Shown here piece by piece: positions 17,159 to 26,777 of a stretch of DNA of 64,000 nucleotides (its first letter is position 1; each line of letters starts with the position of its first letter). The DNA comes from Cellulomonas sp. WB94 (GTDB lineage Bacteria > Actinomycetota > Actinomycetes > Actinomycetales > Cellulomonadaceae): NCBI RefSeq assembly GCF_003115775.1, contig NZ_QEES01000002.1:434001-498000 (forward strand). Direction: 5' to 3'. The notes beneath the pieces were generated by a model. It was given only the letters and a program-made list of their open reading frames with translations. It was not told the DNA's origin and did no database searches. A program made the translations under genes and the position numbers.

Positions 17159-17929
17159 TCATGCGAGCACGCTAGCCGGGGCGGAGAACGGCAGCGCGTT
17201 GACCGCGGAGAGCTGCCGGGCGGACCGCGAGCGCAGCGCGACGAGGCGCGGGCGGTCCAGCCGCTCGCACACCCAGTCCCAGTGCAGAGAGCACCAGTCG
17301 CCGGGCGCGACGGTCCCCGCCAGGCCGAGCCCGTCGACGGCGGTCACGACCTGCTCCAGGCGGGGCGCACCCTCGCGCAGGACGCGGCCGTCCCACTCGA
17401 GGGGACGGCTGAGCACGAGCGCACGCTCCCCCGTGACCTCGACGACCTTGCCCCAGCGGATGCGGCACCGGTTGAGCACCCGGAGCGGCTCGTCGTGCCG
17501 TCCCTCACGCAGCAGCCCCACCCACGGGTACACGCCGAAGACATGGAAGCTGTGGTGCGGCTGCGCGCCCGGGATCTCCTCGGCGAGCCGCGACCACGAC
17601 CGGCCGACGCGCACGCGGAACCTGTCGTCGAGCGAGCGCCCCGTCATGGCGACCGGCACGTGGTCGAGCAGCGCGTTGCCCAGCCAGTACGCCTCGACGA
17701 CGCGGGCGTCGAGCGGGTCGCCGATCCCGTTGGCGGCGGCGATGAGCTCGAGGTACGGCCAGGCACCCTCGAAGCCGCGCGCGAGGTGGCGCAGGTCGGC
17801 GTCGTCCTGGCCCGCGCTGACCTGCTCGAGGAGCTGGCGGGACGCGTCCGGGCCGCAGTAGCCGAGCGCGTTCGGCGGGTAGGCGTACCGGGTGAACAGC
17901 AGCGCGCCGCTCACCTGCCCGCCGGTCAC
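17159..17929 (-). CDS. Hydrogenase-locus protein of unknown function (DUF6390-like)
   Basis: A 256-residue soluble protein that starts from GTG at 17929. It is rich in Trp, Tyr and His, with the N-terminal segment GALLFTRYAYPPNALGYCGP, then AYWLGNALLD, HHSFHVFGVYPW and a C-terminal GDWCSLHWDWVC stretch. From memory this resembles proteins labelled DUF6390 that travel with NiFe hydrogenases; no function is established to my knowledge. There is no membrane span or signal. It lies between the EamA transporter and the nickel transporter, nine bases after the former, so it is co-expressed with the hydrogenase. A role in maturation or electron supply is only a guess. Confidence 0.72.
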   Translation of the reverse strand: MTGGQVSGALLFTRYAYPPNALGYCGPDASRQLLEQVSAGQDDADLRHLARGFEGAWPYLELIAAANGIGDPLDARVVEAYWLGNALLDHVPVAMTGRSLDDRFRVRVGRSWSRLAEEIPGAQPHHSFHVFGVYPWVGLLREGRHDEPLRVLNRCRIRWGKVVEVTGERALVLSRPLEWDGRVLREGAPRLEQVVTAVDGLGLAGTVAPGDWCSLHWDWVCERLDRPRLVALRSRSARQLSAVNALPFSAPASVLA

Positions 17930-17938
17930 GACCGCCCC

Positions 17939-18856
17939 CTAGGCCGTGGCCACGGCGGTCAGCGGGTCGCGTGCGCGCCACGCCTGCAGCGAGACGATGA
18001 GCCCGCCCGCGAGCAGCATCGCGAGCCAGATGAGCTGCGGGCCGAGCGCGGCGCCGTCGACCGTCGCCTGCAGGCCGGCGGTCACGAGGGCCGCCAGGAC
18101 GAGCACCGCGGTGACGTCGAGCGCCTGCGCGCGGGCCAGCGCCGCGAACCACGTCGCGACGTAGGCCGCGAGGATCACCCCGGTCAGCAGCACCCACCCC
18201 CACTGCGTGGCGTCCATGGTGAGCAGCTTGCCCGCCTGGCCACGGGCCACGGCCCACGCCACGAGCACGACGGAGCCGCCGCCCATCCGGGCCACGCCGA
18301 CCGTCCACGACGACAGCCCCGACAGCAGCTTCTTGGCGAGCACGACCTCGACCGCCCACAGCAGGGTCGCGGTCAGGATCATGAGCTCCCCCGAGCCCAG
18401 CGCGGCCGAGACGCCGCCGACCAGCCCGATCTGGCCCCCGACGAGCAAGGCGATCGCGCCGACATGGGCCCAGGTCAGCCGCTCGCCGAGGAGCGGGACG
18501 GCGAGCATTGCGACCCAGACCACGAGGGTCTTGTGGATGAAGGCCGACTGGGTCGACGACGCCCGGGCGAGTCCCTCGAAGAAGAGCAGGAACGGAACGC
18601 TCCCCCCGATGACCGCCACCGCTGCGAGCCCGAGCCACTGCCGCGGCCCCGTCGGCCGGTCCAGGCGCGCCCCACCGCGGGAGCCCACCGCGACGACGAC
18701 GAGCAGCACGAGGGCCGCGACGATGTTCTTGGCCGTCGTGTACAGCGACGCGTTGCCGAACGCGCGCACGCCGTTGCCGTTGAGGAACACAGCCACGCCG
18801 CTGATGCCGGCGGTGCTGAGGGCGAGGAGCAGTCCCGCTCGTCGGGTCTTCGTCAT
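17939..18856 (-). CDS. EamA/DMT-family transporter
   Basis: Ten-span drug/metabolite transporter of 305 residues built from two EamA repeats; the first covers about residues 10-145 and the second about 160-290. Its ATG overlaps the HypC stop by four bases, so it is embedded in the hydrogenase operon. Such a transporter is not a standard hydrogenase accessory; substrate unknown, possibly a metabolite or precursor linked to the redox function. The N-terminus contains GISGVAVFLNGNGVRAFGN, which is typical of this branch. Confidence 0.87.
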   Translation of the reverse strand: MTKTRRAGLLLALSTAGISGVAVFLNGNGVRAFGNASLYTTAKNIVAALVLLVVVAVGSRGGARLDRPTGPRQWLGLAAVAVIGGSVPFLLFFEGLARASSTQSAFIHKTLVVWVAMLAVPLLGERLTWAHVGAIALLVGGQIGLVGGVSAALGSGELMILTATLLWAVEVVLAKKLLSGLSSWTVGVARMGGGSVVLVAWAVARGQAGKLLTMDATQWGWVLLTGVILAAYVATWFAALARAQALDVTAVLVLAALVTAGLQATVDGAALGPQLIWLAMLLAGGLIVSLQAWRARDPLTAVATA

Positions 18857-19134
18857 GGTGCTGCCTCCATCGGGACGGGGCTGGACGGGCGGGGGTCGGA
18901 CGAGCGGGGGTCGGGCTGAGCCGGGACGCTGCCGCGGAGCGTGCGGGCCTCGAGCGCCTCGGCGGCGCTGAGCCGGGCCAGCGCGAACCCGGAGTGCGCG
19001 AGGACCCAGTCGCCGGGCGCGACCGGTCCGTCGAGGGCCAGGAGCGAGATCTGCAGCGTCCGAGTCTCTGCGCTGGCGAGCACGACGCCGTCAGGTGTGA
19101 CCTCGACGACCTGCACGACCTCACCCAGGCACAC
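18853..19134 (-). CDS. hypC: HypC/HupF hydrogenase maturation chaperone
   Basis: Small 93-residue OB-fold chaperone that carries the Fe(CN)2CO unit to the large subunit together with HypD. The diagnostic N-terminus MCLG with Cys2 is present, followed by the VVQVVEV strand and VAPGDWVLAHSGFALARL. The C-terminus has an extra Pro/Ser/Arg-rich tail of about 20 residues. It overlaps the protease gene by 14 bases. HypA, B, D, E and F are not in this window and must be encoded elsewhere if the enzyme is matured. Confidence 0.88.
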   Translation of the reverse strand: MCLGEVVQVVEVTPDGVVLASAETRTLQISLLALDGPVAPGDWVLAHSGFALARLSAAEALEARTLRGSVPAQPDPRSSDPRPSSPVPMEAAP

Positions 19135-19645
19135 GGCAGACCCCCTCGACCTGCGGCGAGGCCGTCGGCGGCGTCGCCGTGCCCACGAGCCCGACGACCG
19201 TCGCCACGACGGCGTCGAGCGCCGCCACGACGGGAGCGCCGAGCGCGGTGCCGTGCTCGAACGCCGTCGCCTCGACCCCGACGAGCACGAGCCGGCGCGG
19301 CAGCCGGTTCAGGGCCCGAGCGAGCTCGACCGCGGCCGCGAGCCCGAACGCGTGCGTGCCGCCGCGTCCGGTACGCGCCCAGGCCTGGTCAGCGAGCGGC
19401 CCGGCGTCCGCCCCCGCCTCCACGACGAGCAGCGAGCCGGCTGCGGAACCCGACCGGACCGCGTCGACGACGACGGCCAGGTCGACGGTGTCCCACAGAT
19501 CGATCAGGCCCGTCGGGTCCTCGTGCTCGACGAGCATGACCCCGGGCAGGTGCAGGGCGGCCACACGGCGCGCGACCTCGGGACCGACGGCGTCGTCGCC
19601 GCGGTCGGGGCTGCCGAGCCCGATGACGATCCGGCTCGGCGTCAC
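19121..19645 (-). CDS. NiFe hydrogenase maturation protease
   Basis: HyaD/HoxM-type endopeptidase of 174 residues that removes the C-terminal peptide of the large subunit after nickel insertion. The metal-binding acid in GLGSPDRGDDAVGPEVA and the later VDAVRSG and THAFGL segments are typical. Start is GTG at 19645, overlapping the large-subunit stop by four bases (GTGA), exactly where such proteases sit. The C-terminal ~20 residues run into the HypC start. Confidence 0.88.
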   Translation of the reverse strand: MTPSRIVIGLGSPDRGDDAVGPEVARRVAALHLPGVMLVEHEDPTGLIDLWDTVDLAVVVDAVRSGSAAGSLLVVEAGADAGPLADQAWARTGRGGTHAFGLAAAVELARALNRLPRRLVLVGVEATAFEHGTALGAPVVAALDAVVATVVGLVGTATPPTASPQVEGVCRVPG

Positions 19646-20949
19646 GACCGCTCCACCGTGAGGTCGAGGAAGTGGGTCGCGCACGAGATGCACGGGTCGT
19701 AGTTGCGGATGGCGTGCTCGCAGCGGTGGGACAGGTCGTGGTCGGACAGCTCGATCCACTGCTCGACGAGGGTGCGCAGGTCGGCCTCGATGCTCGGCTG
19801 GTTCTGGGAGGTCGGCGGCACGATCTGCGCGTCGAGGATCGTCCCGTCGGCGTCCAGGCGGTAGCGGTGGAACAGGACGCCGCGCGGCGCCTCGGTCGCC
19901 CCGAACCCCTCGCCGGCCCGCGCGGGCACGGGCACCGACGGCGCGACGCCGTCCTGCCAGGCGTCGATGATCCGGATCGCCTCGACGAAGATCTCGACGA
20001 GCTCGACGGCCCGCACGATGATCGACTTGAACGGGTTGCGGCAGGTCACGTCGAGCCCGCCCTCGCGGGCGGCCTCCCGCGCGAGCGGCGAGAGCCGGTC
20101 GTGGTTGAGCGTGTACCGCGCGAGCGGGCCGACGACATAGGGCCCGCCGCCGTCGAGGCTCGCGTGCAACGCGTTCGAGTGGGGGACGTGGAACTCCTTG
20201 ATGTGCGCGGTGAAGTCGCGCACGTCGAACGCCGTGCCGTCGGAGGTCACGACGTCGCCGGACTCGATCGGGTAGCCGTGCTCGGGCCGCAGCGAGAGGT
20301 AGGTCCAGGGCTGCTCCATGTCCGGGAAGTCGAACGTCGACACCAGCCGCACGGTCTCGAGCGCGTCCTCGAGCCCGCGCTCGAGCGCCGGCCGCAGCCC
20401 GTGCAGCTCGGCGACGGTCGGCATCCGGTAGAACCCGCCGAGCCGGACGTTGACGGGGTGGACGGACCGACCGCCGACGAGCGTCATGAGCTGGTTGCCG
20501 ACCTTCTTGAGCCGCAGTCCGCGCTCGACGACCGGGCCGAAGTCCTTCGCCATCTCGATGGCGCCGGGGTAGCCGAGGAAGTCGGGGGCGTGCAGCAGGT
20601 AGATGTGCAGCGCGTGGCTCTCGATCCACTCCCCGCAGTACAGCAGCCGGCGCATGGTCCGGATCGCGTCGGGCACGACGACCCCGCACGCGTCCTCGAT
20701 CGCGAGACACGAGCTGAACTGGTAGGCGACCGGGCAGATCCCGCAGATCCGCGCGGTGATGTCCGGCGGCTCGGTCCAGGCCCGTCCGCGCAGGAACGCC
20801 TCGTAGAACCGCGGCGGCTCGAAGATCCGCAGCTGGACCTGCTTGACGCGCCCGTCCTTGATCTCGATGTGCATCGCGCCCTCGCCCTCGACCCGGGCGA
20901 GGGTCCCCACGTGCAGCACCTGGCCGCCGTCGGTCAGCTTGTGGCTCAT
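19642..20949 (-). CDS. hyhL: Group 3b NiFe hydrogenase large subunit
   Basis: Catalytic subunit (435 residues) that holds the NiFe(CN)2CO centre. Both ligand pairs are intact: C69 and C72 in ARICGICP and C420 and C423 in [11 protein letters not shown]-terminal extension of nine residues follows His426 and is the expected substrate of the adjacent protease. Sequence features (short L1 region, gene order beta-gamma-small-large) fit the cytoplasmic NADP-linked group 3b or sulfhydrogenase type, which couples H2 and NADP(H). ATG at 20949 overlaps the small-subunit stop by four bases. Confidence 0.95.
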   Translation of the reverse strand: MSHKLTDGGQVLHVGTLARVEGEGAMHIEIKDGRVKQVQLRIFEPPRFYEAFLRGRAWTEPPDITARICGICPVAYQFSSCLAIEDACGVVVPDAIRTMRRLLYCGEWIESHALHIYLLHAPDFLGYPGAIEMAKDFGPVVERGLRLKKVGNQLMTLVGGRSVHPVNVRLGGFYRMPTVAELHGLRPALERGLEDALETVRLVSTFDFPDMEQPWTYLSLRPEHGYPIESGDVVTSDGTAFDVRDFTAHIKEFHVPHSNALHASLDGGGPYVVGPLARYTLNHDRLSPLAREAAREGGLDVTCRNPFKSIIVRAVELVEIFVEAIRIIDAWQDGVAPSVPVPARAGEGFGATEAPRGVLFHRYRLDADGTILDAQIVPPTSQNQPSIEADLRTLVEQWIELSDHDLSHRCEHAIRNYDPCISCATHFLDLTVERS

Positions 20950-21749
20950 GAGCCCACCTCCTCGGGCTGGGGGGCCTCGTGCCGTTCGCTCTCGCGGCGG
21001 AACGGCTCGGAGGCGGCGTTGAAGGTCCGGTAGATGCGCATGACCTGGTCGTCGTCCATCCCGAGGGCCAGCAGCCGGTCGGCGAGGGACGACGTGTTGG
21101 GGGTGTCCTGCGGTCCGAAGCAGCCGTAGCAGCCGCGCGCGAACGCCGGGCAGAGCGCGCCGCACCCCGCCTGGGTCACCGGGCCGAGGCACGGTGTGCC
21201 GTGCGCGACCGCGACGCACACCGCTCCCCGCCGCTTGCACTCGACGCACACGCTGGTGGTCGGGATGCGGGGGCGGCGGCGCTGGATGTAGGCGGACAGG
21301 ACCTCGAGCAGCTGGTGCTTGTCGATCGGGCAGCCACGCAGCTCGAAGTCGACGCTCACGTGCGCCGAGATCGGCGTCGACCGCGCCAGGGTCGACAGGT
21401 ACTCGGGGTGCGCGTAGACGACGGACCGGAACTCCGCGATGTCACCGAAGTTGCGCAGCGCCTGGATCCCGCCGCTCGTGGCGCACGCCCCGATCGTCAC
21501 GAGGGTGCGCGACATCGCCCGCACCTGCCCGATGCGCTCGATCTCGTCCGGCGTGGTCACCGAGCCCTCGACGAGCGACACGTCGTACGGCCCCTCGACG
21601 ACGGCGCGCGTCGCCTCGGGGAAGTACGCGATCTGGACCTGGCCCGCGAGCGCCATGAGCTCGTCCTCGCAGTTGAGCAGGGTCAGCTGGCACCCGTCGC
21701 ACGACGCGAACTTCCACACGGCCAACGTGGGCAACGCACCGGTGGTCAT
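20946..21749 (-). CDS. hyhS: Group 3b NiFe hydrogenase small subunit
   Basis: Electron-transfer subunit of 267 residues with three iron-sulfur clusters. The proximal cluster ligands are seen in FASCDGCQ (C17, C20), GACATSGG and RGCPID; the two further clusters are in [11 protein letters not shown] and the Cys-rich stretch [14 protein letters not shown] with GCYGC after it. There is no twin-arginine signal, consistent with a cytoplasmic enzyme. It starts one base after the gamma-subunit stop. The last ~20 residues are acidic and variable. Confidence 0.95.
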   Translation of the reverse strand: MTTGALPTLAVWKFASCDGCQLTLLNCEDELMALAGQVQIAYFPEATRAVVEGPYDVSLVEGSVTTPDEIERIGQVRAMSRTLVTIGACATSGGIQALRNFGDIAEFRSVVYAHPEYLSTLARSTPISAHVSVDFELRGCPIDKHQLLEVLSAYIQRRRPRIPTTSVCVECKRRGAVCVAVAHGTPCLGPVTQAGCGALCPAFARGCYGCFGPQDTPNTSSLADRLLALGMDDDQVMRIYRTFNAASEPFRRESERHEAPQPEEVGS

Positions 21750-21750
21750 C

Positions 21751-22620
21751 TCACAGCTCCCGGCTCGACAGCAGGGGGGCGAGCCGGTCGTAGGTGAGCA
21801 CCGGCCCGTCGACGCACACGAAGAGCTCGCGGAGCTGGCAGTGCCCGCAGAGCCCGACGCCGCACTTCATGTTGCGTTCCATGGACAGGCGGATCCGGTT
21901 CTCCCGAACACCGCGGTCCACGAGCGCGGAGGCCACGTACCGCATCATCACCTCGGGCCCGCACACGAAGGCCGTCGTGCGGCGGGCGTCGAAGCCCGCG
22001 CGCGGCACGAGCTGGGTGACCAGGCCGACCCGGCCCCGCCACGCGTGCTGCGCGTTGTCGACCGTGACCTCGACGACGATGCCGTTGTCCTTGGCCCAGG
22101 TGCGCAGCTCGTCCCCGAACAGGATGTCCTCGGGCGTGCGCACGCCGTACAGCAGCACGACGCGCTCGTACCGGTCCCGCTGGGCGATCAGCTCGAGGAT
22201 CGCCCCGCGCAGCGGCGCCAGCCCGATGCCGCCGGCGACGAAGACGACATCGCCGCCCGCAGCGTCCGTCACGTCCCACGACGTCCCGAAGGGCCCCCGC
22301 ACGCCCAGCACGGCGCCCGTCGGGGCGGTGATCAGCGCATGCGTGACGACCCCCACGTCGCGGATCGTGTGCTCGACAGGGCCCAGCGCGAGCGGGTTGC
22401 CGCTGATCGAGATCGGCGCCTCACCGACCCCGAACGCGTCGAGCATCGTGAACTGCCCGGCGGCGTAGACGAGCGGTTCCCCCTCGACGGGTTCGAGCTC
22501 GAACGTGTAGGTGTCCCGCGTGTCCTGGCGGGTCCGCCCGATCCGGAACCGCCGCGGCAGCATCGGGTCGAGGACGGCGACGGGGCTTCCGCCGGGCTCT
22601 CGGCTGTCGACCATGCTCAT
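21751..22620 (-). CDS. hyhG: Hydrogenase gamma subunit (FAD/NAD(P)-binding)
   Basis: Ferredoxin-NADP reductase-fold subunit of about 289 residues. The FAD domain comes first (YAAGQFTML), then the NAD(P) domain with [14 protein letters not shown] and [10 protein letters not shown], and a C-terminal [2Fe-2S] site of four cysteines in [13 protein letters not shown] and FVCVDGP. ATG at 22620 is preferred because AGGAG lies ten bases before it; an upstream in-frame GTG at 22629 would leave only one base of spacing. It exchanges electrons with NADP(H). Confidence 0.92.
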   Translation of the reverse strand: MSMVDSREPGGSPVAVLDPMLPRRFRIGRTRQDTRDTYTFELEPVEGEPLVYAAGQFTMLDAFGVGEAPISISGNPLALGPVEHTIRDVGVVTHALITAPTGAVLGVRGPFGTSWDVTDAAGGDVVFVAGGIGLAPLRGAILELIAQRDRYERVVLLYGVRTPEDILFGDELRTWAKDNGIVVEVTVDNAQHAWRGRVGLVTQLVPRAGFDARRTTAFVCGPEVMMRYVASALVDRGVRENRIRLSMERNMKCGVGLCGHCQLRELFVCVDGPVLTYDRLAPLLSSREL

Positions 22621-22651
22621 CGTGTCCACGCTCCTGCGGGTCCGGGTGGTC

Positions 22652-23797
22652 TCAGGTGGTGACGGCGGGTTGCGGGGTCCAGCTCAGCGCTGCGGCCTCG
22701 GCGGTGATGTCGATCGCCGCGGGGCACCACGTGATGCACCGGCCGCAGCCGACGCACCCCGACGTGCCGAACTGGTCGATCCAGGCGGCGAGCTTGTGGG
22801 TCATCCACTGGCGGTACCGCGACCGGATCTCGGGCCGGATGCTGCCGCCGTGGATGTAGGAGAAGTCCTGGGTGAAGCACGAGTCCCAGACCCGGCGCCG
22901 CTCGGCCACGTCGCCCGTGAGGTCGGCGACGTCCTCGACCGACGTGCAGAAGCACGTGGGGCAGACGAGCGTGCAGTTGGTGCACGCGAGGCACCGCGAC
23001 GCGACGTCGTCCCAGCGCGGGCTCTCGGCGTTCGCGTACAGCACGTCCTTGATGCCCTCCGTGTCGAGGGTCCGTCCCATGTGCGCGGCCGCCCAGGCGG
23101 CGACGTCGTCCGCACCCTGCACGTCGACCGGGAGCGCCTCGGCCGACTCCACCTCCTCGAGGACCTCGGCCCCGCGCGGGGTCCCGACCTCGACGAGGAA
23201 CCGGTGCGGCCCTCCGACCAGCAGCTCGGTGAGCGCCAGGTCGTACCCGGCGTCGGGTCGCGGTCCGGTGCCCATCGACGCGCAGAAGCACGTGCCGCTC
23301 GGGCTGCTGCAGGTCGCCGCGACCACGAAGGTGCCCTCGCGGCGGGCGGCGTAGCGGACGTCGACATGGTTCCGGCCGAGCAGGACGACGTCGTGGATGG
23401 CGAGCGCGTGCAGGTCGCACGAGCGCACCCCGAGCAGCGCGTACGGACCGAGACCGTGGCCGTCGGCCTCCGGTCCCTCCTCGTTGACGGTGAACTCCTC
23501 GCCGGTCCGCCGCCCGCGCCAGAACAGCTCGGAGGCGGGGAAGAACACGGGCTTGGGCGACTGGGCGCCCGCCGCGAAGCCGAACACCGCGTCGTCGTCG
23601 CGTCGCGTGAGGCGGTAGTGCGCGGCGTCCTGCTCGTCACCCCAGCCCCGAGGCAGGTCGTCGACCGTGCGGACCGGACCGGGGACGATCGCCCCGTCAC
23701 GGACCGTCGGCCCGACGACCGAGTACCCGTGCCCGGCGAGCACGTCGATGAGCTGCTGAAGGCCGTCCATACCGAGAACCCGCACGTCGTCCGCCAT
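22652..23797 (-). CDS. hyhB: Hydrogenase beta subunit (two 4Fe-4S clusters)
   Basis: First gene of the operon, 381 residues. The N-terminal ~240 residues form the sulfhydrogenase beta domain with RSCDLHAL and [10 protein letters not shown] cysteines; the C-terminal third holds two ferredoxin-like sites, [14 protein letters not shown] and [12 protein letters not shown]. It probably links the flavin subunit to the small subunit and underlies the S0-reductase activity known for this family. A good ribosome site (GAGAGGTGAGG) precedes the ATG. A DosR-like half palindrome lies about 57 bases upstream. Confidence 0.92.
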   Translation of the reverse strand: MADDVRVLGMDGLQQLIDVLAGHGYSVVGPTVRDGAIVPGPVRTVDDLPRGWGDEQDAAHYRLTRRDDDAVFGFAAGAQSPKPVFFPASELFWRGRRTGEEFTVNEEGPEADGHGLGPYALLGVRSCDLHALAIHDVVLLGRNHVDVRYAARREGTFVVAATCSSPSGTCFCASMGTGPRPDAGYDLALTELLVGGPHRFLVEVGTPRGAEVLEEVESAEALPVDVQGADDVAAWAAAHMGRTLDTEGIKDVLYANAESPRWDDVASRCLACTNCTLVCPTCFCTSVEDVADLTGDVAERRRVWDSCFTQDFSYIHGGSIRPEIRSRYRQWMTHKLAAWIDQFGTSGCVGCGRCITWCPAAIDITAEAAALSWTPQPAVTT

Positions 23798-23853
23798 TGG
23801 ACCTCACCTCTCGGGAATCACTTCACCGTGGCGCGCGCAGCCGTGAGGTACCA

Positions 23854-23867
23854 GGGACCTACGTCAT
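23854..23867. promoter_or_regulatory. DosR-like box upstream of the hydrogenase operon
   Basis: GGGACCTACGTCAT lies 57-70 bases before the start of the beta subunit gene. It keeps GGGAC-n4-GTC of the mycobacterial DosR box (GGGACTTTNGTCCC) but not the final CCC. Group 3b hydrogenases are known hypoxia/DosR targets in mycobacteria, which makes the position sensible, but the match is partial. The same gap holds the divergent promoter of the nitroreductase-like gene. Confidence 0.33.
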
Positions 23868-23937
23868 ACCCGACATGTCGCGTGTTTTCGCCGCAACCCG
23901 GCCCACGCGAACGACGGGCCCGGTGTTGACTGTCCCC

Positions 23938-24372
23938 ATGCCTCTTGTCGGTGAGTACGAGCCCAGCCCGCAGAAGTGGGTCCGCGACCAGGTCGACCTC
24001 TACGAGAGCTCGGGCGGCACGCAGGGGCTGACCCTGCGCGGGATGCCGGTGGTCATCCTCACGACGGTCGGCGCGAAGTCCGGCAAGCTGCGCAAGGCCG
24101 CCCTCATGCGCGTCGCGCACGAGGGCACCTACGCCGTCATCGCCTCACTCGGCGGCGCTCCGGCCAACCCCGTGTGGTTCGCCAACGTCAAGGCCCACCC
24201 CGCGGTCGAGCTGCAGGACGGCCCGCAGAAGTGGGACCTGGTCGCGCGCGAGGTCCATGGCGAGGAGAAGGCGCTGTGGTGGGAGCGCGCGGTCGCGGCG
24301 TTCCCGGACTACGCCGGCTACCAGCGCAAGACGACGCGTGAGATCCCCGTCGTGGTGCTCAAGCACCCCTGA
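23938..24372 (+). CDS. Deazaflavin (F420)-dependent nitroreductase-family protein
   Basis: Split-barrel protein of 144 residues of the Ddn/FDOR-A kind, which use reduced F420 to reduce quinones or nitro compounds. Typical features are the helix [19 protein letters not shown], then [19 protein letters not shown] with the cofactor-phosphate binding Lys/Ser/Arg, and the [11 protein letters not shown] stretch. ATG at 23938 is the only sensible start. It is divergent from the hydrogenase and fits the F420 theme set by fgd. Substrate not known. Confidence 0.88.
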   Translation: MPLVGEYEPSPQKWVRDQVDLYESSGGTQGLTLRGMPVVILTTVGAKSGKLRKAALMRVAHEGTYAVIASLGGAPANPVWFANVKAHPAVELQDGPQKWDLVAREVHGEEKALWWERAVAAFPDYAGYQRKTTREIPVVVLKHP

Positions 24373-24377
24373 GGGGG

Positions 24378-25370
24378 TCAGCCCACGCGGTAGGTGTCGA
24401 CGAGCTGGTCCATGAGCGCGTCCAGCCGCGGGTCGACCCGCTTGCGGGTCGGGTCCTCGTCGTGCCACGCGACGATCTCGCGAGCACCCTGCTCGAACGG
24501 GATCGTCGCGGTGAACTCGGGGACGACGCTGCGCAGCTTGGAGTTGTCGAACACCATCGAGTGCGCCTTGTCGCCGAGCAGTCCCGCGCCCCACTCGGGG
24601 TCGGCCGCGGCGATCGCGTCCGACGGGACGTGCACGATCCTCACCTCGACCCCGGCCGCGAACGCGAGCGCGTCGGCGATCTGGTTCCAGGTCAGCGCGT
24701 CGTCCGACGTGATGTGGAACGTGTCGCCGATCGTGCGCGCATGGCCGAGCAGCGGCACGAACCCCTTCGCGAAGTCGTCATGGTGGGTCAGCGTCCACAG
24801 CGACGTGCCGTCGCCGTGCACGACGACCTCCTTGCCCTGCCGCATGCGCTCGACAGCCGTCCAGCCCCCGTCGAACGGGACGAGCGTGCGGTCGTAGGTG
24901 TGCGAGGGGCGCACGATCGTCGCGGGGAACCCCGCGTCGCGGTAGGCCGTCACGAGCACGTCCTCGCACGCGATCTTGTCGCGCGAGTACTGCCAGAACG
25001 GGTTGCGCAGAGGCGTCGACTCGACGACCGGGATGCGCGCGGGCGGCGTCTGGTATGCCGAGGCGGAGCTGATGAACACGTACTGCGCGGTCCGGCCCGT
25101 GAAGAGCTCGACGTCGGCGCGGACGTGCTCGGGGGTGAACGCGACCCAGTCGACGACGGCGTCGAACTCGCTGTCGCCCAGTGCCGCCCGGACCGACGCC
25201 GCGTCGCGGATGTCACCGTGCAGGGCGGTGACGCCGTCGGGCAGCGGGTGGGCGTTGCTCGACCCGCGGTTGAGGACGTGCAGGTCGATGCCCCGCTCCA
25301 CCGCGAGCCGCGTGCTCGCCGAGCTGATGACACCGCTGCCGCCGATGAACAAGACCTTGAGAGCGCTCAT
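24378..25370 (-). CDS. NAD-dependent epimerase/dehydratase family protein
   Basis: Extended short-chain dehydrogenase of 330 residues. Nucleotide loop GGSGVISS near residue 10, then HGDIRDA, the ISSASAYQ serine and the YSRDK Tyr-Lys pair. It starts MSALKVLFIGG at ATG 25370; the frame is open to 25454 but the extension looks non-coding. Enzymes of this branch act on nucleotide sugars or similar; substrate unassigned. It converges with the nitroreductase gene, ending five bases from it. Confidence 0.88.
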   Translation of the reverse strand: MSALKVLFIGGSGVISSASTRLAVERGIDLHVLNRGSSNAHPLPDGVTALHGDIRDAASVRAALGDSEFDAVVDWVAFTPEHVRADVELFTGRTAQYVFISSASAYQTPPARIPVVESTPLRNPFWQYSRDKIACEDVLVTAYRDAGFPATIVRPSHTYDRTLVPFDGGWTAVERMRQGKEVVVHGDGTSLWTLTHHDDFAKGFVPLLGHARTIGDTFHITSDDALTWNQIADALAFAAGVEVRIVHVPSDAIAAADPEWGAGLLGDKAHSMVFDNSKLRSVVPEFTATIPFEQGAREIVAWHDEDPTRKRVDPRLDALMDQLVDTYRVG

Positions 25371-25526
25371 GACCTGCACGCTAACCGGTCCGGTCGAACC
25401 TTGCGCCCGCACGGTCTTGGAGGTCGGGCAATTGCGCACGTAAGGTCTCCGCACGCCCGTGCCCGCGCTTCGGCGCGCTCGTGCCCGCCTGTGCCCGCCC
25501 GTGCCCGGCCGCCCGAAGGGGACGGT

Positions 25527-26777
25527 GTGACCAGCAGCTCGCTCGCAGCCGGCCGCCCGGTCCGACCCTGGCGGTCACGCCTCGTTCTGCTCGGGCCCGC
25601 GTTCGTCGCCTCGGTGGCCTACGTCGACCCGGGCAACGTCGCGGCGAACATCACGGCCGGGTCGCGGTACGGCTACACGCTCGTCTGGGTCCTGGTCATG
25701 GCCAACGCCATGGCCGTCATTGTCCAGTACCAGTCGGCCAAGCTCGGCCTCGCGACCGGGCACAGCCTGCCCGAGCTGCTCGGGCAGCGCCTGCGGACGA
25801 CGCCTCGGCGGCTGTACTGGGTGCAGGCCGAGGTCGTCGCGGGCGCGACCGACCTCGCGGAGGTCATCGGCGGGGCGGTCGCGCTCCACCTGCTGCTCGG
25901 GCTTCCGCTGCTGGCGGGTGGCGTCATCATCGGGATCGCGTCGATGCTCCTCCTCGCGGTGCAGTCGACGCGCGGTCAGCGACGCTTCGAGGTCATCGTC
26001 ATGACGCTCCTCGTGATCATCGCCGCGGGCTTCCTCGCGCCGCTGGTGGTCAGCCCGTTCGACCTGCGGGGCGCCCTGGCCGGGCTGGTCCCGCGGATGC
26101 ACAGCGCCGACATGGTGCTGCTCGCGGCGTCGATGCTCGGCGCGACGGTGATGCCGCACGCGATCTACCTGCACTCGGCGCTCGCTCGCGACCGGCACGG
26201 GTACCACCCCGCGGCCGAGATCCGCAGGCGGCTCATCCGCGTCACGCGCTGGGACGTCGCCCTCGCGCTGCTCGTCGCCGGCGCGGTCAACATCGGCATG
26301 CTGCTCGTCGCGGCGTCGAGCCTGGCCGGGACCGCGGGCACCGACACGATCGCGGGCACGCACGCGGCGATCACCGCCGCCCTCGGACCGACCATCGGCG
26401 TCGTGTTCGCGCTCGGCCTGCTGGCCTCGGGGCTCGCGTCGACGTCGGTGGGCTCCTACGCGGGCGCGGCGATCATGAGCGGCCTGCTGCACAAGCGCGT
26501 GCCGCTGCTGCTCCGCCGCCTCGTCACCCTCATCCCGGCCCTCGCGGTGCTCGCCGTCGGCGTCGAGCCGACGTCGGCGCTCGTGCTCAGCCAGGTCCTC
26601 CTGAGCTTCGGGATCCCGTTCGCGCTCATCCCGCTGATCCGGCTCACGGGCAACCGCGAGGTCATGGGCGAGAACGTGGACTCCCCCGCGCTGCGGGTCG
26701 CGAGCTGGACGAGCGCCTTCCTCATCGTCGCGCTCAACGTGGTGCTGCTCGCGCTGACGCTGGGGGTCGGGCGCTAG
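25527..26777 (+). CDS. mntH: Nramp-family Mn2+/Fe2+ transporter
   Basis: Proton-coupled divalent metal importer of 416 residues with about 11 membrane segments. Both metal-site motifs are intact: DPGN in the first segment (YVDPGNVAAN) and the MPHAIYLHS motif in the sixth. GTG at 25527 is chosen because AAGGGG precedes it and because the upstream frame is Pro/Arg-rich. The upstream gap carries several GTGCCCG repeats. The gene overlaps the convergent AsnC-type regulator by four bases. Confidence 0.92.
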   Translation: MTSSSLAAGRPVRPWRSRLVLLGPAFVASVAYVDPGNVAANITAGSRYGYTLVWVLVMANAMAVIVQYQSAKLGLATGHSLPELLGQRLRTTPRRLYWVQAEVVAGATDLAEVIGGAVALHLLLGLPLLAGGVIIGIASMLLLAVQSTRGQRRFEVIVMTLLVIIAAGFLAPLVVSPFDLRGALAGLVPRMHSADMVLLAASMLGATVMPHAIYLHSALARDRHGYHPAAEIRRRLIRVTRWDVALALLVAGAVNIGMLLVAASSLAGTAGTDTIAGTHAAITAALGPTIGVVFALGLLASGLASTSVGSYAGAAIMSGLLHKRVPLLLRRLVTLIPALAVLAVGVEPTSALVLSQVLLSFGIPFALIPLIRLTGNREVMGENVDSPALRVASWTSAFLIVALNVVLLALTLGVGR

